Of a stretch of DNA of 64,000 bases, positions 16,491 through 25,084 are shown piece after piece. The stretch's first letter is position 1; each line of letters opens with the position of its first letter. This DNA comes from Hominenteromicrobium mulieris. GTDB lineage: Bacteria; Bacillota; Clostridia; Oscillospirales; Acutalibacteraceae. The notes below the pieces were generated by a model. It did no database searches. It was given only the letters and a program-made list of their open reading frames with translations, and was not told the DNA's origin. Both the position numbers and the translations under genes were made by a program. The DNA lies in the NCBI GenBank assembly GCA_021029595.1, contig JAJJOY010000006.1, positions 99,564 through 163,563 on the forward strand, given 5' to 3'.

Positions 16491-18350
16491 TCATCCAACT
16501 GCCACTTCGACCTTTTTACCGCTGAAGGCCACGCCGTATTTATAAATCGTCCTGACCCCGGCTGTCGTCAGCTCGGTCTCGTATTTCTTGTCGTTGATCT
16601 GCTGCAAGGCCGTCTCGGACAGCTTTTTCAGCTTTTCGTCGCTGCAATTTTTCTCCGCTTTCAGCTCGATCAGGATGCCCGGAAGACCCTTTTGCGTGGG
16701 CTTCAACTGAATGTCATAGCGCCCGTCGCCCGATTCCCGGTTGGAGGTCACGAAAGCACCTCCCAGCAGGGCGCACAAGCCCAGCATAAAGCCGTGGTAG
16801 AAGTTCTCCCCGGCAGTATCGAAGGAGCTGACCGACTGGGTCAGCAGCGTCTGGATCTGCGCTTTCAGCCGTGCGTTATCGCCGGAGAAGATGGCCTCCT
16901 GAACGGAAATTGCCGTGGACGGCGGGATCAGATTTTCCAGCCGCTGCAAAATCTCCTTGTTATACACCAGAGAAATCTCCCGGTTGGGCAGGGAGACCTC
17001 GCACATAAAATCGCCGCTGAAGGAGGGCGTGGTTTTCAGTGCCTTCAGATAGCCGGTCACCAGCAGGAAGCTGTAAATGGTGGAGGGATTGCTTTTGATC
17101 TGCGGATAGATCACGCCGGTGTCGATGAAGGTGGTGAAAGTCTCGCCGTTGACCAGGGAGGTCAGACGGTTATAAATCTCCTCGTCCGCCTGGGCAAGCA
17201 CTTCCCCGATAATATCATTGCTGCCGGTGGAGACCCAGAAGGGCCTCGGCTCACACTCGTTACTGAAGTAGTTGACCACCGACCACGGGTTGAAAATCTC
17301 CGTCTTGCCGAAGCGGTAGCCGTCGTACCATTGGCAAATCTCGTCGTACTTATCGGCAGCACCGTAGTATTCCGCCATCTCCATCACCTCATCGGCGGTG
17401 AAGCCGAAGTAGGCGCTGTATTTGTTGTCCAGCACGGAGTTGATGGACAGGTTGTTCATCCCGCTGAAGATGCTCTCCTTTGCCACCCGCAGAATGCCGG
17501 TGAGGAAGCCGAAGGACAGGTGCTGATTATCCTTGAACCCGCCGGAAAACAGGTTCCGCATAAACCGGATGACCTTGTCGTAATAGTCCTTCTGATAGCC
17601 CTGCTGGATAGGGGTGTCGTACTCGTCGATGATGATAATGGGCGCAATGGCATAGTGCTTGTGCAGCATAGCGGACAGGTCCAGCAGTGCCGAAGCCAGC
17701 TCTACCTCGCTGACCTTGCCGTCTGCCAGCTTTTCATAGGTCTTTTTGCTGTACTCGTCGCACTTTTCACTGGTCAGCAGCTCTTTGTGCCGCCGGGTCT
17801 CCTTTGCGAAAATGTCCCGGATGGCTGCAAAGGTCTCCTCCCAAGTGTCGAACTTCACATCCTTGAAGGTCAGGAAGATCACAGAGTACTTGCCCTGATA
17901 ATCCCGGTACTTCTGGCCGCAGGCCCAGATCTTCTTATCCCGGAAGTAGACGGAGGTATCCTTGTCGCTCTTTTCAAAATAAGTGCGCAGCATATCCATA
18001 TTCAGCGTCTTGCCGAAGCGGCGGGGACGAGTGAACAGCGTCACCATCGGACGCTCATCGATAAAGTCCTTGATCATCATCGTCTTGTCGATGTAGTAGT
18101 ATTCCGATGAGGCAAGGCAGTAGTTGGACACGCCGATGGGCAGGGGCAGCTTCGGCGCGCGCTCCGTCTTGCGGAAAGCGCCCGTCTTGAGCCGCTGATC
18201 CGCCGGCTTCTGCGTATCAGCGGGGATCAGCCAACGATTGCCCTGCTTTTCCGCACCGGCAATTCTCCCATTCTTGCAGAGCGTCGCAACTCTCCGCTCC
18301 GTTATATTCCAGCGCATTGCTGCTTCTCTTACCGAGATCATTTCAGCCAT
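16491..18350 (-). CDS. AAA-ATPase with C-terminal PD-(D/E)XK nuclease domain
   Basis: A 619-residue protein. Residues 1-55 form an HTH (MISVREAAMRWNITERRVATLCKNGRI). Next comes the AAA-ATPase-like domain with GVSNYCLASSEYYYIDKTMMIKDFI, Walker A RPRRFGKTLN and Walker B IIIDEYDTPI. The C-terminal ~120 residues, with GRYDIQLKPTQKGLPGILIELKAEK, are the DUF1703-type PD-(D/E)XK domain. This family is abundant, often in many copies, in gut Clostridia and Bacteroidetes, and its role is unsettled (selfish element or defence). The N-terminal HTH is an addition. ATG 18350 follows GGAGGT, whereas the longer frame has no such site. Confidence 0.85.
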   Translation of the reverse strand: MAEMISVREAAMRWNITERRVATLCKNGRIAGAEKQGNRWLIPADTQKPADQRLKTGAFRKTERAPKLPLPIGVSNYCLASSEYYYIDKTMMIKDFIDERPMVTLFTRPRRFGKTLNMDMLRTYFEKSDKDTSVYFRDKKIWACGQKYRDYQGKYSVIFLTFKDVKFDTWEETFAAIRDIFAKETRRHKELLTSEKCDEYSKKTYEKLADGKVSEVELASALLDLSAMLHKHYAIAPIIIIDEYDTPIQQGYQKDYYDKVIRFMRNLFSGGFKDNQHLSFGFLTGILRVAKESIFSGMNNLSINSVLDNKYSAYFGFTADEVMEMAEYYGAADKYDEICQWYDGYRFGKTEIFNPWSVVNYFSNECEPRPFWVSTGSNDIIGEVLAQADEEIYNRLTSLVNGETFTTFIDTGVIYPQIKSNPSTIYSFLLVTGYLKALKTTPSFSGDFMCEVSLPNREISLVYNKEILQRLENLIPPSTAISVQEAIFSGDNARLKAQIQTLLTQSVSSFDTAGENFYHGFMLGLCALLGGAFVTSNRESGDGRYDIQLKPTQKGLPGILIELKAEKNCSDEKLKKLSETALQQINDKKYETELTTAGVRTIYKYGVAFSGKKVEVAVG

Positions 18351-18467
18351 AGGGGATACCTCCACGCATAAAATCACAAGTACATTATACCCGAATAAAA
18401 GAATAATGTCAACAAAGTTCGGAACAATGCCGTTTAAAAACAGCATTGTTCTTTTCTGCACACAAAA

Positions 18468-18494
18468 CAAGCGGAGGTCATCGACCTCCGCTTG
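18468..18494 (-). terminator. Terminator after tnpV
   Basis: CAAGCGGAGGTC and GACCTCCGCTTG pair around a 3-nt loop. On the minus strand the stem is followed by TTTTGTG. It starts 4 nt past the tnpV stop. A second hairpin (GAACAATGC/GCATTGTTC, then TTTT) at 18422-18455 could terminate plus-strand transcripts. Confidence 0.7.
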
Positions 18495-18498
18495 CTCA

Positions 18499-18870
18499 TC
18501 ATCCGTATACAATTTCCTGCATTACGACCTCATTTGCCCGATGTCGGATGCCGTTCATCTTTCGCACCCACGCCATCGGGTCATCGGCTTTCAAGGCCTC
18601 CGTCACACCCTCGGCATCTGCGTATTGTTCTACCAACCGAAGAAAGAGTTCCTGCGCCTGCTCCTCGATGTCTGCGAGGTGCCCATCCAGCACCCCGGCG
18701 GTCAGCAGGTTGAAATACAATACCCGATGATGCTTCTTCAGATAAACTCGCCGCCGCTGGCCGTAAATGCCGATAGGCCGTTCTCCTTCGGGCGGTAAGC
18801 AAACATTGGGTAGGCAATAGTCTCCCTGCCTTGTGTAAGTGCCGCCCAGCTGCTCAAATAGCGATTTCAT
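18499..18870 (-). CDS. tnpV: Transposon-encoded protein TnpV
   Basis: A 123-residue protein starting MKSLFEQLGGTYTRQGDYCLPNVCLP, with PIGIYGQRRRVYLKKHHRVLYFNLLTAGVLDGHLADIEEQA, the recognisable TnpV signature first seen in Tn4451-type elements. Its function is unknown; it travels with large-serine-recombinase transposons. ATG 18870 follows GGGAGGA. No recombinase of its own lies nearby, so it is probably a leftover or a cargo gene of the mobile block. Confidence 0.85.
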   Translation of the reverse strand: MKSLFEQLGGTYTRQGDYCLPNVCLPPEGERPIGIYGQRRRVYLKKHHRVLYFNLLTAGVLDGHLADIEEQAQELFLRLVEQYADAEGVTEALKADDPMAWVRKMNGIRHRANEVVMQEIVYG

Positions 18871-19249
18871 ATGTGATCCTCCCATTCAAAATTTCCCTGG
18901 CAGGTCTGCAATGCAAAATGCACCCGCCTTTCGGTTACAGTCTACCAAAACCGAAAGGCAGGTGCGAGTGTGCGAATTTCAGAATCGCACATTATTTCTT
19001 CATCTTCCTGCTGAACTCGTTCAGCGTTTGGATATGCCAAAGACTTTTAGCTTTTTGCGCGGCCTGCACGCTGGCGCTGATCACGCCGTTCACCACGCTG
19101 TGTATGTACACGCAGGGTCACACGGATGTTCAGTACGGCCTGATCCTCTCGATCGTCATGGTGGTGCAAGTGTTCTTCTCCTCCTTCGGCAAGATCCTGA
19201 CAGATACGGCCTGGCGCGGAGGCGTTATCTGTGGGAAAGGCCGCAGTTC
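18871..19249. other. Junction region with hairpin and gene debris
   Basis: It holds a long hairpin at 18921-18964 (GCCTTTCGGTT paired with AACCGAAAGGC) and the gene fragment listed separately. It separates the accessory minus-strand block from the carbohydrate locus and may be a mobile-element end. Confidence 0.45.
19060..19230 (+). pseudogene. Fragment of a multi-pass membrane protein (flippase-like)
   Basis: One plus-strand frame reads LALITPFTTLCMYTQGHTDV and then QYGLILSIVMVVQVFFSSFGK before losing sense. The T-P-F-T-x-L-Y-T-x-G-x-T-D-V run resembles the middle of polysaccharide flippases of the MATE/Wzx superfamily. There is no start and no end, and the rest of the gene is absent. The assignment is tentative. 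Confidence 0.3.
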
Positions 19250-20326
19250 TTACAGGACAAGCCATTTGCCCTGTTCTGCGGAGGCCAAAACGGCATCTAC
19301 GGCCTGCTGGTTTTTCAGACCGTCTTCGACGGTGGCGGCCAAGCCGTCCCCTTTCTTCAAAAGGATGTCGGCAAAGCTCTGCATCTGGTCGCTGCGGCAC
19401 CGGTCCGGAATTGGCAATCTGGAGAACACGCGCCCCTCAGCGTAAACGTCGCCAGTGCAAACCTCGATAACATCTTCTTCGCCCGGCTGCGCGTCCAACG
19501 AATATACGATGGCGCCCTCACTACCGTAGATTTCCATGCGTTGGTAGTTACCACGCCCGTAGCCGAAGCGTGTAATCTGGAAACTGACGGAGATGGCATC
19601 CTCCATATCAGCCATGTAATTGCAGAAATCGTCGACGTCTACCGGGCCCATCCCGGTGCCGTCCAAATTCTGGCGCTCGCGGACGTACGTGCCTACATGG
19701 CCCACAAGACGCGTGTACTCCTTCCCGGTGACGAAGCGGACGAGATCCAACGCATGACAACCCAAATCGCCCAGCGCGCCCGAGCCCGTACGCGACTTTA
19801 CAAACCGCCATACACGCGGCGTGTTGAAGCGCGGCAAGCCCCAGGCTTGAAAATACTGCATGTCAACGTGGTACACCCGTCCGATTTTTCCGCTTGCGAT
19901 CAGCTCCCGCGCATAGCGAGCCGCCGCCTTGAACCGGTACGAAAAGCAAACCATGTTGGGCAATGCCTTGACGCGCGTGGCCTGTGCAAGCTGCTCCGCC
20001 TGCGCCGCCGTCATAGTGATCGGCTTTTCCAGATCGTACGGCTTGCCGGCCTCGATTGCTGCCATGGCAATCTCAAAATGCGCGTCGTTCGACGTGCAGA
20101 TGTCCACTGCGTCCACATCCGGACAACGGATCAGGTCGTGGTAATCCGTAAACCGGCGCTCCGCGGGGATGCCGTATTTCTCACCGACCGCATCCAGCTT
20201 TTCCCGGTCAATATCGCAGATGGCCACAAGCTCCAGATTCGGGCTCTTGTGTATGCCGGGCTCATGCACGCCGGACCAGATGCCGCCTACGCCGACGGAA
20301 CCAATTCGAATGACTTGATTTTCCAT
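19250..20326 (-). CDS. Gfo/Idh/MocA-family oxidoreductase
   Basis: A 358-residue NAD(P)-dependent sugar dehydrogenase-type protein. The Rossmann fold starts IRIGSVGVGGIWSGVHEPGI, with an acidic end of beta-2 (AICDIDREK) that favours NAD. The EKP motif is YDLEKPITMT, and the catalytic GDLGCHALDLVRF motif is typical. The substrate is not readable from sequence. It lies 26 nt after the ThuA-like gene on the same strand. Pairing of this family with ThuA and TIM-barrel isomerases is common in loci that oxidise glycosides or inositol-like sugars. Confidence 0.85.
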   Translation of the reverse strand: MENQVIRIGSVGVGGIWSGVHEPGIHKSPNLELVAICDIDREKLDAVGEKYGIPAERRFTDYHDLIRCPDVDAVDICTSNDAHFEIAMAAIEAGKPYDLEKPITMTAAQAEQLAQATRVKALPNMVCFSYRFKAAARYARELIASGKIGRVYHVDMQYFQAWGLPRFNTPRVWRFVKSRTGSGALGDLGCHALDLVRFVTGKEYTRLVGHVGTYVRERQNLDGTGMGPVDVDDFCNYMADMEDAISVSFQITRFGYGRGNYQRMEIYGSEGAIVYSLDAQPGEEDVIEVCTGDVYAEGRVFSRLPIPDRCRSDQMQSFADILLKKGDGLAATVEDGLKNQQAVDAVLASAEQGKWLVL

Positions 20327-20352
20327 ATATAATTTCTCCTTTTAACGCGTCC

Positions 20353-21117
20353 TTATTTCGGTTGATGCAGCCCCTGTATGCTGTGCTCAAGTTTGCCGTG
20401 TACTTCCATAATGGCAGGCGGATTGCCGTAGGTGACAGGCGGAAAATCAATCGGCGTGGCCCATTTGACCGCATTCACGATGATCTGCTGGATCTCCGGC
20501 TGATAATAGATTGGGAACGCCTCATGACCCGGGCGGAAGTAGAACACCTTACCCTTGCCGCGGTGCCAGCAGCAGCCGCTGCGGAACACCTCGCCGCCCT
20601 CGAACCAGCTGATGAATACCTGCTCGTCCGGTTGCGGGATATCGAAGTGCTCGCCGTACATCTCCTCGTGCGGGATCATAATCTTCTCGTCCAGCCCCGC
20701 GACGATCGGGTGGCTCGGGTCGATGACCCAGAGAATTTCCTGCTCGCCGTCCTCGCGCCACTTCAGCCTGCCCGAGTTCGTGCCGCAGACCTTCTGGAAG
20801 ATTTTCGACGCATGGCCCGAGTGCAGCACGATCAGTCCCATACCGTCCAGCACGCGGCGGTACACGCGCTCGACGATCTCATCCGCTACCTTGTGGTGCG
20901 CCATGTGTCCCCACCAGATCAGCACGTCGGTGTTGTCCAGCACGTCCTGCGTCAGGCCGTGCTCCGGCTCCTCCAGCGTCGCTGTCTGCACCGTCATGCC
21001 CGCTTTCTGCAAAAAGTCGGCGATGCACCCGTGGATGCCCTTCGGATAGATAGACGCAATTTCCGGAAACTGCTTTTCGTGCAGGTACTCGTTCCATACT
21101 GTTACATGAATTGCCAT
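20353..21117 (-). CDS. ThuA-like (trehalose-utilization family) protein
   Basis: A 254-residue flavodoxin/glutamine-amidotransferase-like fold. Typical ThuA patterns are [11 protein letters not shown] at the start, [31 protein letters not shown], and a late [16 protein letters not shown]. There is no signal peptide, so it is cytoplasmic. The family takes part in handling oxidised or disaccharide sugars; the exact reaction is not established for most members. It lies between the kinase terminator and the oxidoreductase gene, forming a two-gene unit. Confidence 0.85.
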   Translation of the reverse strand: MAIHVTVWNEYLHEKQFPEIASIYPKGIHGCIADFLQKAGMTVQTATLEEPEHGLTQDVLDNTDVLIWWGHMAHHKVADEIVERVYRRVLDGMGLIVLHSGHASKIFQKVCGTNSGRLKWREDGEQEILWVIDPSHPIVAGLDEKIMIPHEEMYGEHFDIPQPDEQVFISWFEGGEVFRSGCCWHRGKGKVFYFRPGHEAFPIYYQPEIQQIIVNAVKWATPIDFPPVTYGNPPAIMEVHGKLEHSIQGLHQPK

Positions 21118-21224
21118 TTTATTTTACTCCTCTCCAATGTCGATGTCAGTTGATCTTCTGCGCAGCGGTCACTCTGGGACGATGTCCGCTGCCTGCTTAA
21201 AAACGGTCTGTCTGCCTCCCTTCC

Positions 21225-21249
21225 AAAAGAAAGCGGGTATTTGACCCGC
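21225..21249 (-). terminator. Terminator after the histidine kinase gene
   Basis: GCGGGT and ACCCGC pair around a 5-nt loop and are followed on the minus strand by TTTCTTTT. This suggests that the uptake/sensor operon ends here and that the ThuA-oxidoreductase pair has its own promoter or is read through. Confidence 0.6.
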
Positions 21250-21350
21250 TGCCGTGCGTGCCGCGGCTTTTCTTTCTTAATTTAGAATACTGAATTCACA
21301 ACAGACAATCTATAATTTTCCGGTTAGAAAATTGTGATTTTTATGTCGGT

Positions 21351-23087
21351 TTACGGTTCGTTCGGCGATTTTATGCGGGACAGCTTGATGCGCACTTCCA
21401 CAATAGCGCCGTAGTTGTCAGCCATGTTGGAAAGCTGGAAAGTCGCGTCGTTGCCGTAAATCAGCTTCAGGCGCTCTTTCAGGTTGGACAGCCCAATATG
21501 CCGCCGACCGTCCCGGTAGATTTCCCGGTCGTGCAGAATGGCGTCCATGACCGCATCGCTGAATCCTTTTCCCGTATCGGAGACACAGCAGTAAAGCCAG
21601 GTCTCGTTGTCCATGACTTCTTTTGTCAGGAACAGGGAAACCTCCACAGGTCGCTCATAGATGGCGTTGTGCTGTATGGAGTTTTCGACCAGTGTCTGCA
21701 GCATCAGCTTGGGGATGAAGTAATCCAGAAGATCCTCGTCGACGTCTATAGTACAGGAAAAGGCGTCGCCGTACCGCTTGTGCTGCAGCTGTATGTACAG
21801 CTTTACGTGGTTGATCTCCTCGGAGATTTTTCGTAGGTTGGCCGTCGGGCCGAACAGGTATCGGATATAGCCGGAAAGGTCTTCGAGCAGTTCCGTAATT
21901 TCCCAGTTGCTGTCCCGGTCGGCCAGACTGTGCACCAGGCTCAGGCAGTTGAGGAAGAAGTGAGGACGGACCTGTTCCTGCAGCAGCTCCAGCTCGGTCT
22001 GCTTCTTGGTGATCTCCTGCTCGTACAAGGCGATGCGCATGTCCTTCAGGCGGTGTGAAAGCGTTTTGAACTGCCGGTTGATGGTTTCCAGCTCCAAAAT
22101 GTCATTTTCGTCCAGCCGATCGAATATCTCCTCCGTCCCAACGTTCTCCAGACCGGTCACAAATTTCGTGAAAGGGTGGAACAGCCACCTGTAGCAGAGC
22201 CGCACGACCAGAATGACCTCCAACCAAAGCAGGACCATTTCCATGTTGAACAGACCGAGTTGGAAGTGGACGTTTTGAAGGAGCTCTCCGTCCTCAACCT
22301 TTTGAATGTACGCGGTGCCGAGGCCTGCAAGCGGGTATGTGTATACCTCGGCGCCGTCGGCGATGGCTTGCTCGGCCTGTTTTCGGTAAGCCTGCGGCGC
22401 AATCACGCGGCCGTCGTTCCACCGCAGAAAGGAAATGACCGAGTAGCTTTTCGGCATATCGTTGATTTCCGCAAAAAGCTGATTCAGGTCGATCAGGCAG
22501 GCGAGCATGATCTCCTTCTGTCTGTACCACCCCAATATGTAGGTTTCCTCTCCACTTGTCAGTATTTCCCAGCATACCTGGGTGGACAGGCTGTCCTTCT
22601 GCTGACGCAGCCGCTGCTTCACCTGACCGGTAATGCCGAAATCGTCCGTCGATGCAAAAGAGAGGCCCGTAGAGAATGCAAGCAGGTCGGATGCCGGCCA
22701 GTAGAGAAAGGACTGCTTAAGCTCCGGATAGCGTGTCTTCAGGCTGCCAACGAGGTCGCTGGCCATAAACAGAACGTCGTAGTATCCACCGTCCCGGGGA
22801 CTGATATTTTGAGGGATGCCGGGAAGGATATTCCGCAGATTATTGGCCAGCATGAGAAACTCCTGATTGATGGACTGGATTTTCCGGTTGATATTCTTTA
22901 CGTACAGGATGGCGGTTTCCTCTATATATTGATCCTCCACAGCACGCAGCGTCTGGCCCAGATACAGGTGGATGACGGAGAAAATCAGAAATAGCCCCAG
23001 GAACAGAACAGAGAAAAAGCGCAGCAGTACGCGCAGCTTCTTTTTCTTATATATCTTGACCACCTCCCAAAATCGGTAAAGTCTCAA
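21351..23087 (-). CDS. YesM-like sensor histidine kinase
   Basis: A two-helix membrane sensor kinase of the LytS/YesM type, up to 578 residues. Membrane segments lie near residues 22-45 and 282-300, and the ~235-residue extracellular domain between them senses the ligand. A HAMP-like linker follows. The phospho-acceptor is His376 in RPHFFLN, the N box is LVENSIQHN and the G box DTGKGFS. Its partner should be the YesN-like regulator in the same operon. The start is unclear: the longest frame begins at a TTG without a ribosome site, while GGGAGGTG lies inside the frame ~8 nt before an ATA codon, with no ATG nearby. Confidence 0.88.
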   Translation of the reverse strand: MRLYRFWEVVKIYKKKKLRVLLRFFSVLFLGLFLIFSVIHLYLGQTLRAVEDQYIEETAILYVKNINRKIQSINQEFLMLANNLRNILPGIPQNISPRDGGYYDVLFMASDLVGSLKTRYPELKQSFLYWPASDLLAFSTGLSFASTDDFGITGQVKQRLRQQKDSLSTQVCWEILTSGEETYILGWYRQKEIMLACLIDLNQLFAEINDMPKSYSVISFLRWNDGRVIAPQAYRKQAEQAIADGAEVYTYPLAGLGTAYIQKVEDGELLQNVHFQLGLFNMEMVLLWLEVILVVRLCYRWLFHPFTKFVTGLENVGTEEIFDRLDENDILELETINRQFKTLSHRLKDMRIALYEQEITKKQTELELLQEQVRPHFFLNCLSLVHSLADRDSNWEITELLEDLSGYIRYLFGPTANLRKISEEINHVKLYIQLQHKRYGDAFSCTIDVDEDLLDYFIPKLMLQTLVENSIQHNAIYERPVEVSLFLTKEVMDNETWLYCCVSDTGKGFSDAVMDAILHDREIYRDGRRHIGLSNLKERLKLIYGNDATFQLSNMADNYGAIVEVRIKLSRIKSPNEP

Positions 23088-23152
23088 GAAGAAAATACCG
23101 AAACCGGACTGCTGCAGAACAATACGGCAGTCCGGTTCAGCATTTTTCCTTA

Positions 23153-24061
23153 TTATCCCTTCACAGAGCCCAGCATAATGCCGTTATTGAAATACTTCTG
23201 TACGAACGGATACAGCAACATGATGGGGAGAGAAGAGACCACAATGGAGGCGTACTTAATCAGCTCTGCCAGTTGTCGCGCCTCTACGGCAGCCGCGCCG
23301 ATTTGCGTCATACCCATCATCTGGTTGTTAATCAGGATGTTGCGTAGCGCAATCTGGATGGGTTGGAATTCGGGGCTGCGTAGATAGATTAACGCGTTGA
23401 AATACCCGTTCCATTGTCCAACGGCCGACCACAGGGCGATCACGGCCAGAACGGCTTTGGAAAGCGGAAGCGCCACGATGAAGAAGTATCTGACCTGCCC
23501 GCAGCCGTCCAACTGTGCGGCCTCCCACAGTTCTTCCGGAATGGTGTTCTGAAAAAAGGTACGGCCCACGATAATGTAGTAGCTGGCGACCGAGAACGGC
23601 AGGATCATCACGAGAGGGTTGTCCACCAGATTGACTGCCTTCACAACCATATAGGTCGGAATCAGGCCGCCGGTGAAAAACATTGGGATGAGATACATGG
23701 CCATCAGCACGCGCTTGCCGAAGAGTTGCTTTCTGGACAGAGCAAACGATGCGGGAATGTTGACGGCTAGGGTGATTGCTGTGCCGCCAATCACGTAGAG
23801 AATTGTGTTGCGATATCCGGTCCAGATGTCGTCAAACTCTGCCAGCTTTTCATAGGCCCGCAGGTTAAATCCATTCGGAATTAGGACAATCTCGCCGGAG
23901 GATACCAGAGCAGGGTCGCTGATCGATGCGATCAAGATGAAGTACATGGGGTAAATGGCAATCAGGATCATTAACCCGGTGATGATGTACACCACGGTGT
24001 CGAAGATAACGTCTCCTTTGCTACGGCGCACTTTATTGGATTTTCTGATGGTTGCTTGCAT
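23153..24061 (-). CDS. Sugar ABC transporter permease, LplC-like
   Basis: A 302-residue inner-membrane permease with six predicted helices. The EAA loop is EELWEAAQLDGCGQVRYFFI near residues 180-200, where the shared ATPase docks. It belongs to the carbohydrate uptake transporter-1 (LplC/YtcP) group. It pairs with the next permease and the lipoprotein binding protein. No ATPase gene is in the locus, as usual for this group, which relies on a general MsmK-type ATPase encoded elsewhere. Confidence 0.92.
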   Translation of the reverse strand: MQATIRKSNKVRRSKGDVIFDTVVYIITGLMILIAIYPMYFILIASISDPALVSSGEIVLIPNGFNLRAYEKLAEFDDIWTGYRNTILYVIGGTAITLAVNIPASFALSRKQLFGKRVLMAMYLIPMFFTGGLIPTYMVVKAVNLVDNPLVMILPFSVASYYIIVGRTFFQNTIPEELWEAAQLDGCGQVRYFFIVALPLSKAVLAVIALWSAVGQWNGYFNALIYLRSPEFQPIQIALRNILINNQMMGMTQIGAAAVEARQLAELIKYASIVVSSLPIMLLYPFVQKYFNNGIMLGSVKG

Positions 24062-24086
24062 GATAGTTCTACCGCCTTTCCACTTT

Positions 24087-25031
24087 TTAGAACAAGGAGT
24101 CTTCCGATATCTTCGCCGATATGAAGTTGAACACCAGAAGAAGAATAAGGTTGATCACATTGTTAAACAGGCCGATGGCGGCGGACAGGCTGTACTGAGA
24201 TTTCAGCAGGCCCATCTTGTAGACATACGTAGCAATGATTTCGCTGGTTGCGTTGTTCAACGAGTTCTGCAGCAGGTAGACCTTCTCAAAACCGACGCTC
24301 ATCACGCTGCCCATGCGCAAAATCAACATGATCATGATGGTGGGAAGAAGAGACGGAATATCGATGTGGAAAATCTTATGCCATTTGTTTGCGCCGTCGA
24401 TGGTTGCCGCTTCATAGAGCGTGGGGTCTATGGACGACAGCGCGGCGATATACAGGATGCTGTCCCACCCGATATGCTGCCATGCTTCGGTCCAGACGTA
24501 GATGTGCGGGAACGCGGAGGCGGAACCCATCAGGTTCGGCATATCGATGCCGACAAAGCTCAGTAGCTTTGCGATGATACCGCTGGACGGAGAAAGAAAC
24601 AGCATGATCATGCCACACATAACAACAGTGGAGATGAAGTGCGGCAGATAAGTCGTCACCTGAAAGAATTTCTTGTAGCGCGACGACGTAATCTGCGAAC
24701 AGATCAGGGCGACGAGGATAGGCAGCGGAAACATCACCACAATGGAGTAAATGCTGATGACCAGCGTGTTCCGCAGGATAGGCCAGAACTGGTAAGAGTT
24801 GAAAAAGGTGGTGAAGTTTTTAAAGCCGACCCATTCGCTGCCGAAGATGCCCAAACCGGTCTTGTAATCCTTAAAGGCGATAGTTACGCCGTACATGGGA
24901 ATGTACGTGAACACAATCAATAAGATCAACGAGGGCAAAATCAGCAGGTAAAGCGGCACGCTCCGCTTCAGCAGCAAAAGCCTGCGGCTTTTTTTCTCTT
25001 TTGCGGATATAGCGAATCCATTCGCGTGCAT
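24087..25031 (-). CDS. Sugar ABC transporter permease, LplB-like
   Basis: A 314-residue permease with a basic cytoplasmic N-terminus and six membrane helices starting near residue 29 (YLLILPSLILLIVFTYIPMYG). The EAA loop is PTLYEAATIDGANKWHKIFH. It belongs to the LplB/YteP group of the carbohydrate uptake transporter-1 family. AAAGGAGAGAG precedes the ATG. It lies 25 nt from the LplC-like gene, so the two make a heterodimeric channel for an oligosaccharide. Confidence 0.92.
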   Translation of the reverse strand: MHANGFAISAKEKKSRRLLLLKRSVPLYLLILPSLILLIVFTYIPMYGVTIAFKDYKTGLGIFGSEWVGFKNFTTFFNSYQFWPILRNTLVISIYSIVVMFPLPILVALICSQITSSRYKKFFQVTTYLPHFISTVVMCGMIMLFLSPSSGIIAKLLSFVGIDMPNLMGSASAFPHIYVWTEAWQHIGWDSILYIAALSSIDPTLYEAATIDGANKWHKIFHIDIPSLLPTIMIMLILRMGSVMSVGFEKVYLLQNSLNNATSEIIATYVYKMGLLKSQYSLSAAIGLFNNVINLILLLVFNFISAKISEDSLF

Positions 25032-25084
25032 AGTTTTCTCTCTCCTTTATGTTTAAATTCACCGGGATAGTTCTATCACGGCTT

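Noticed and set aside
16692..18110. A 472-residue plus-strand frame opposite the AAA-ATPase gene
   Set aside because: The minus-strand frame carries all family motifs; the plus frame is its shadow.
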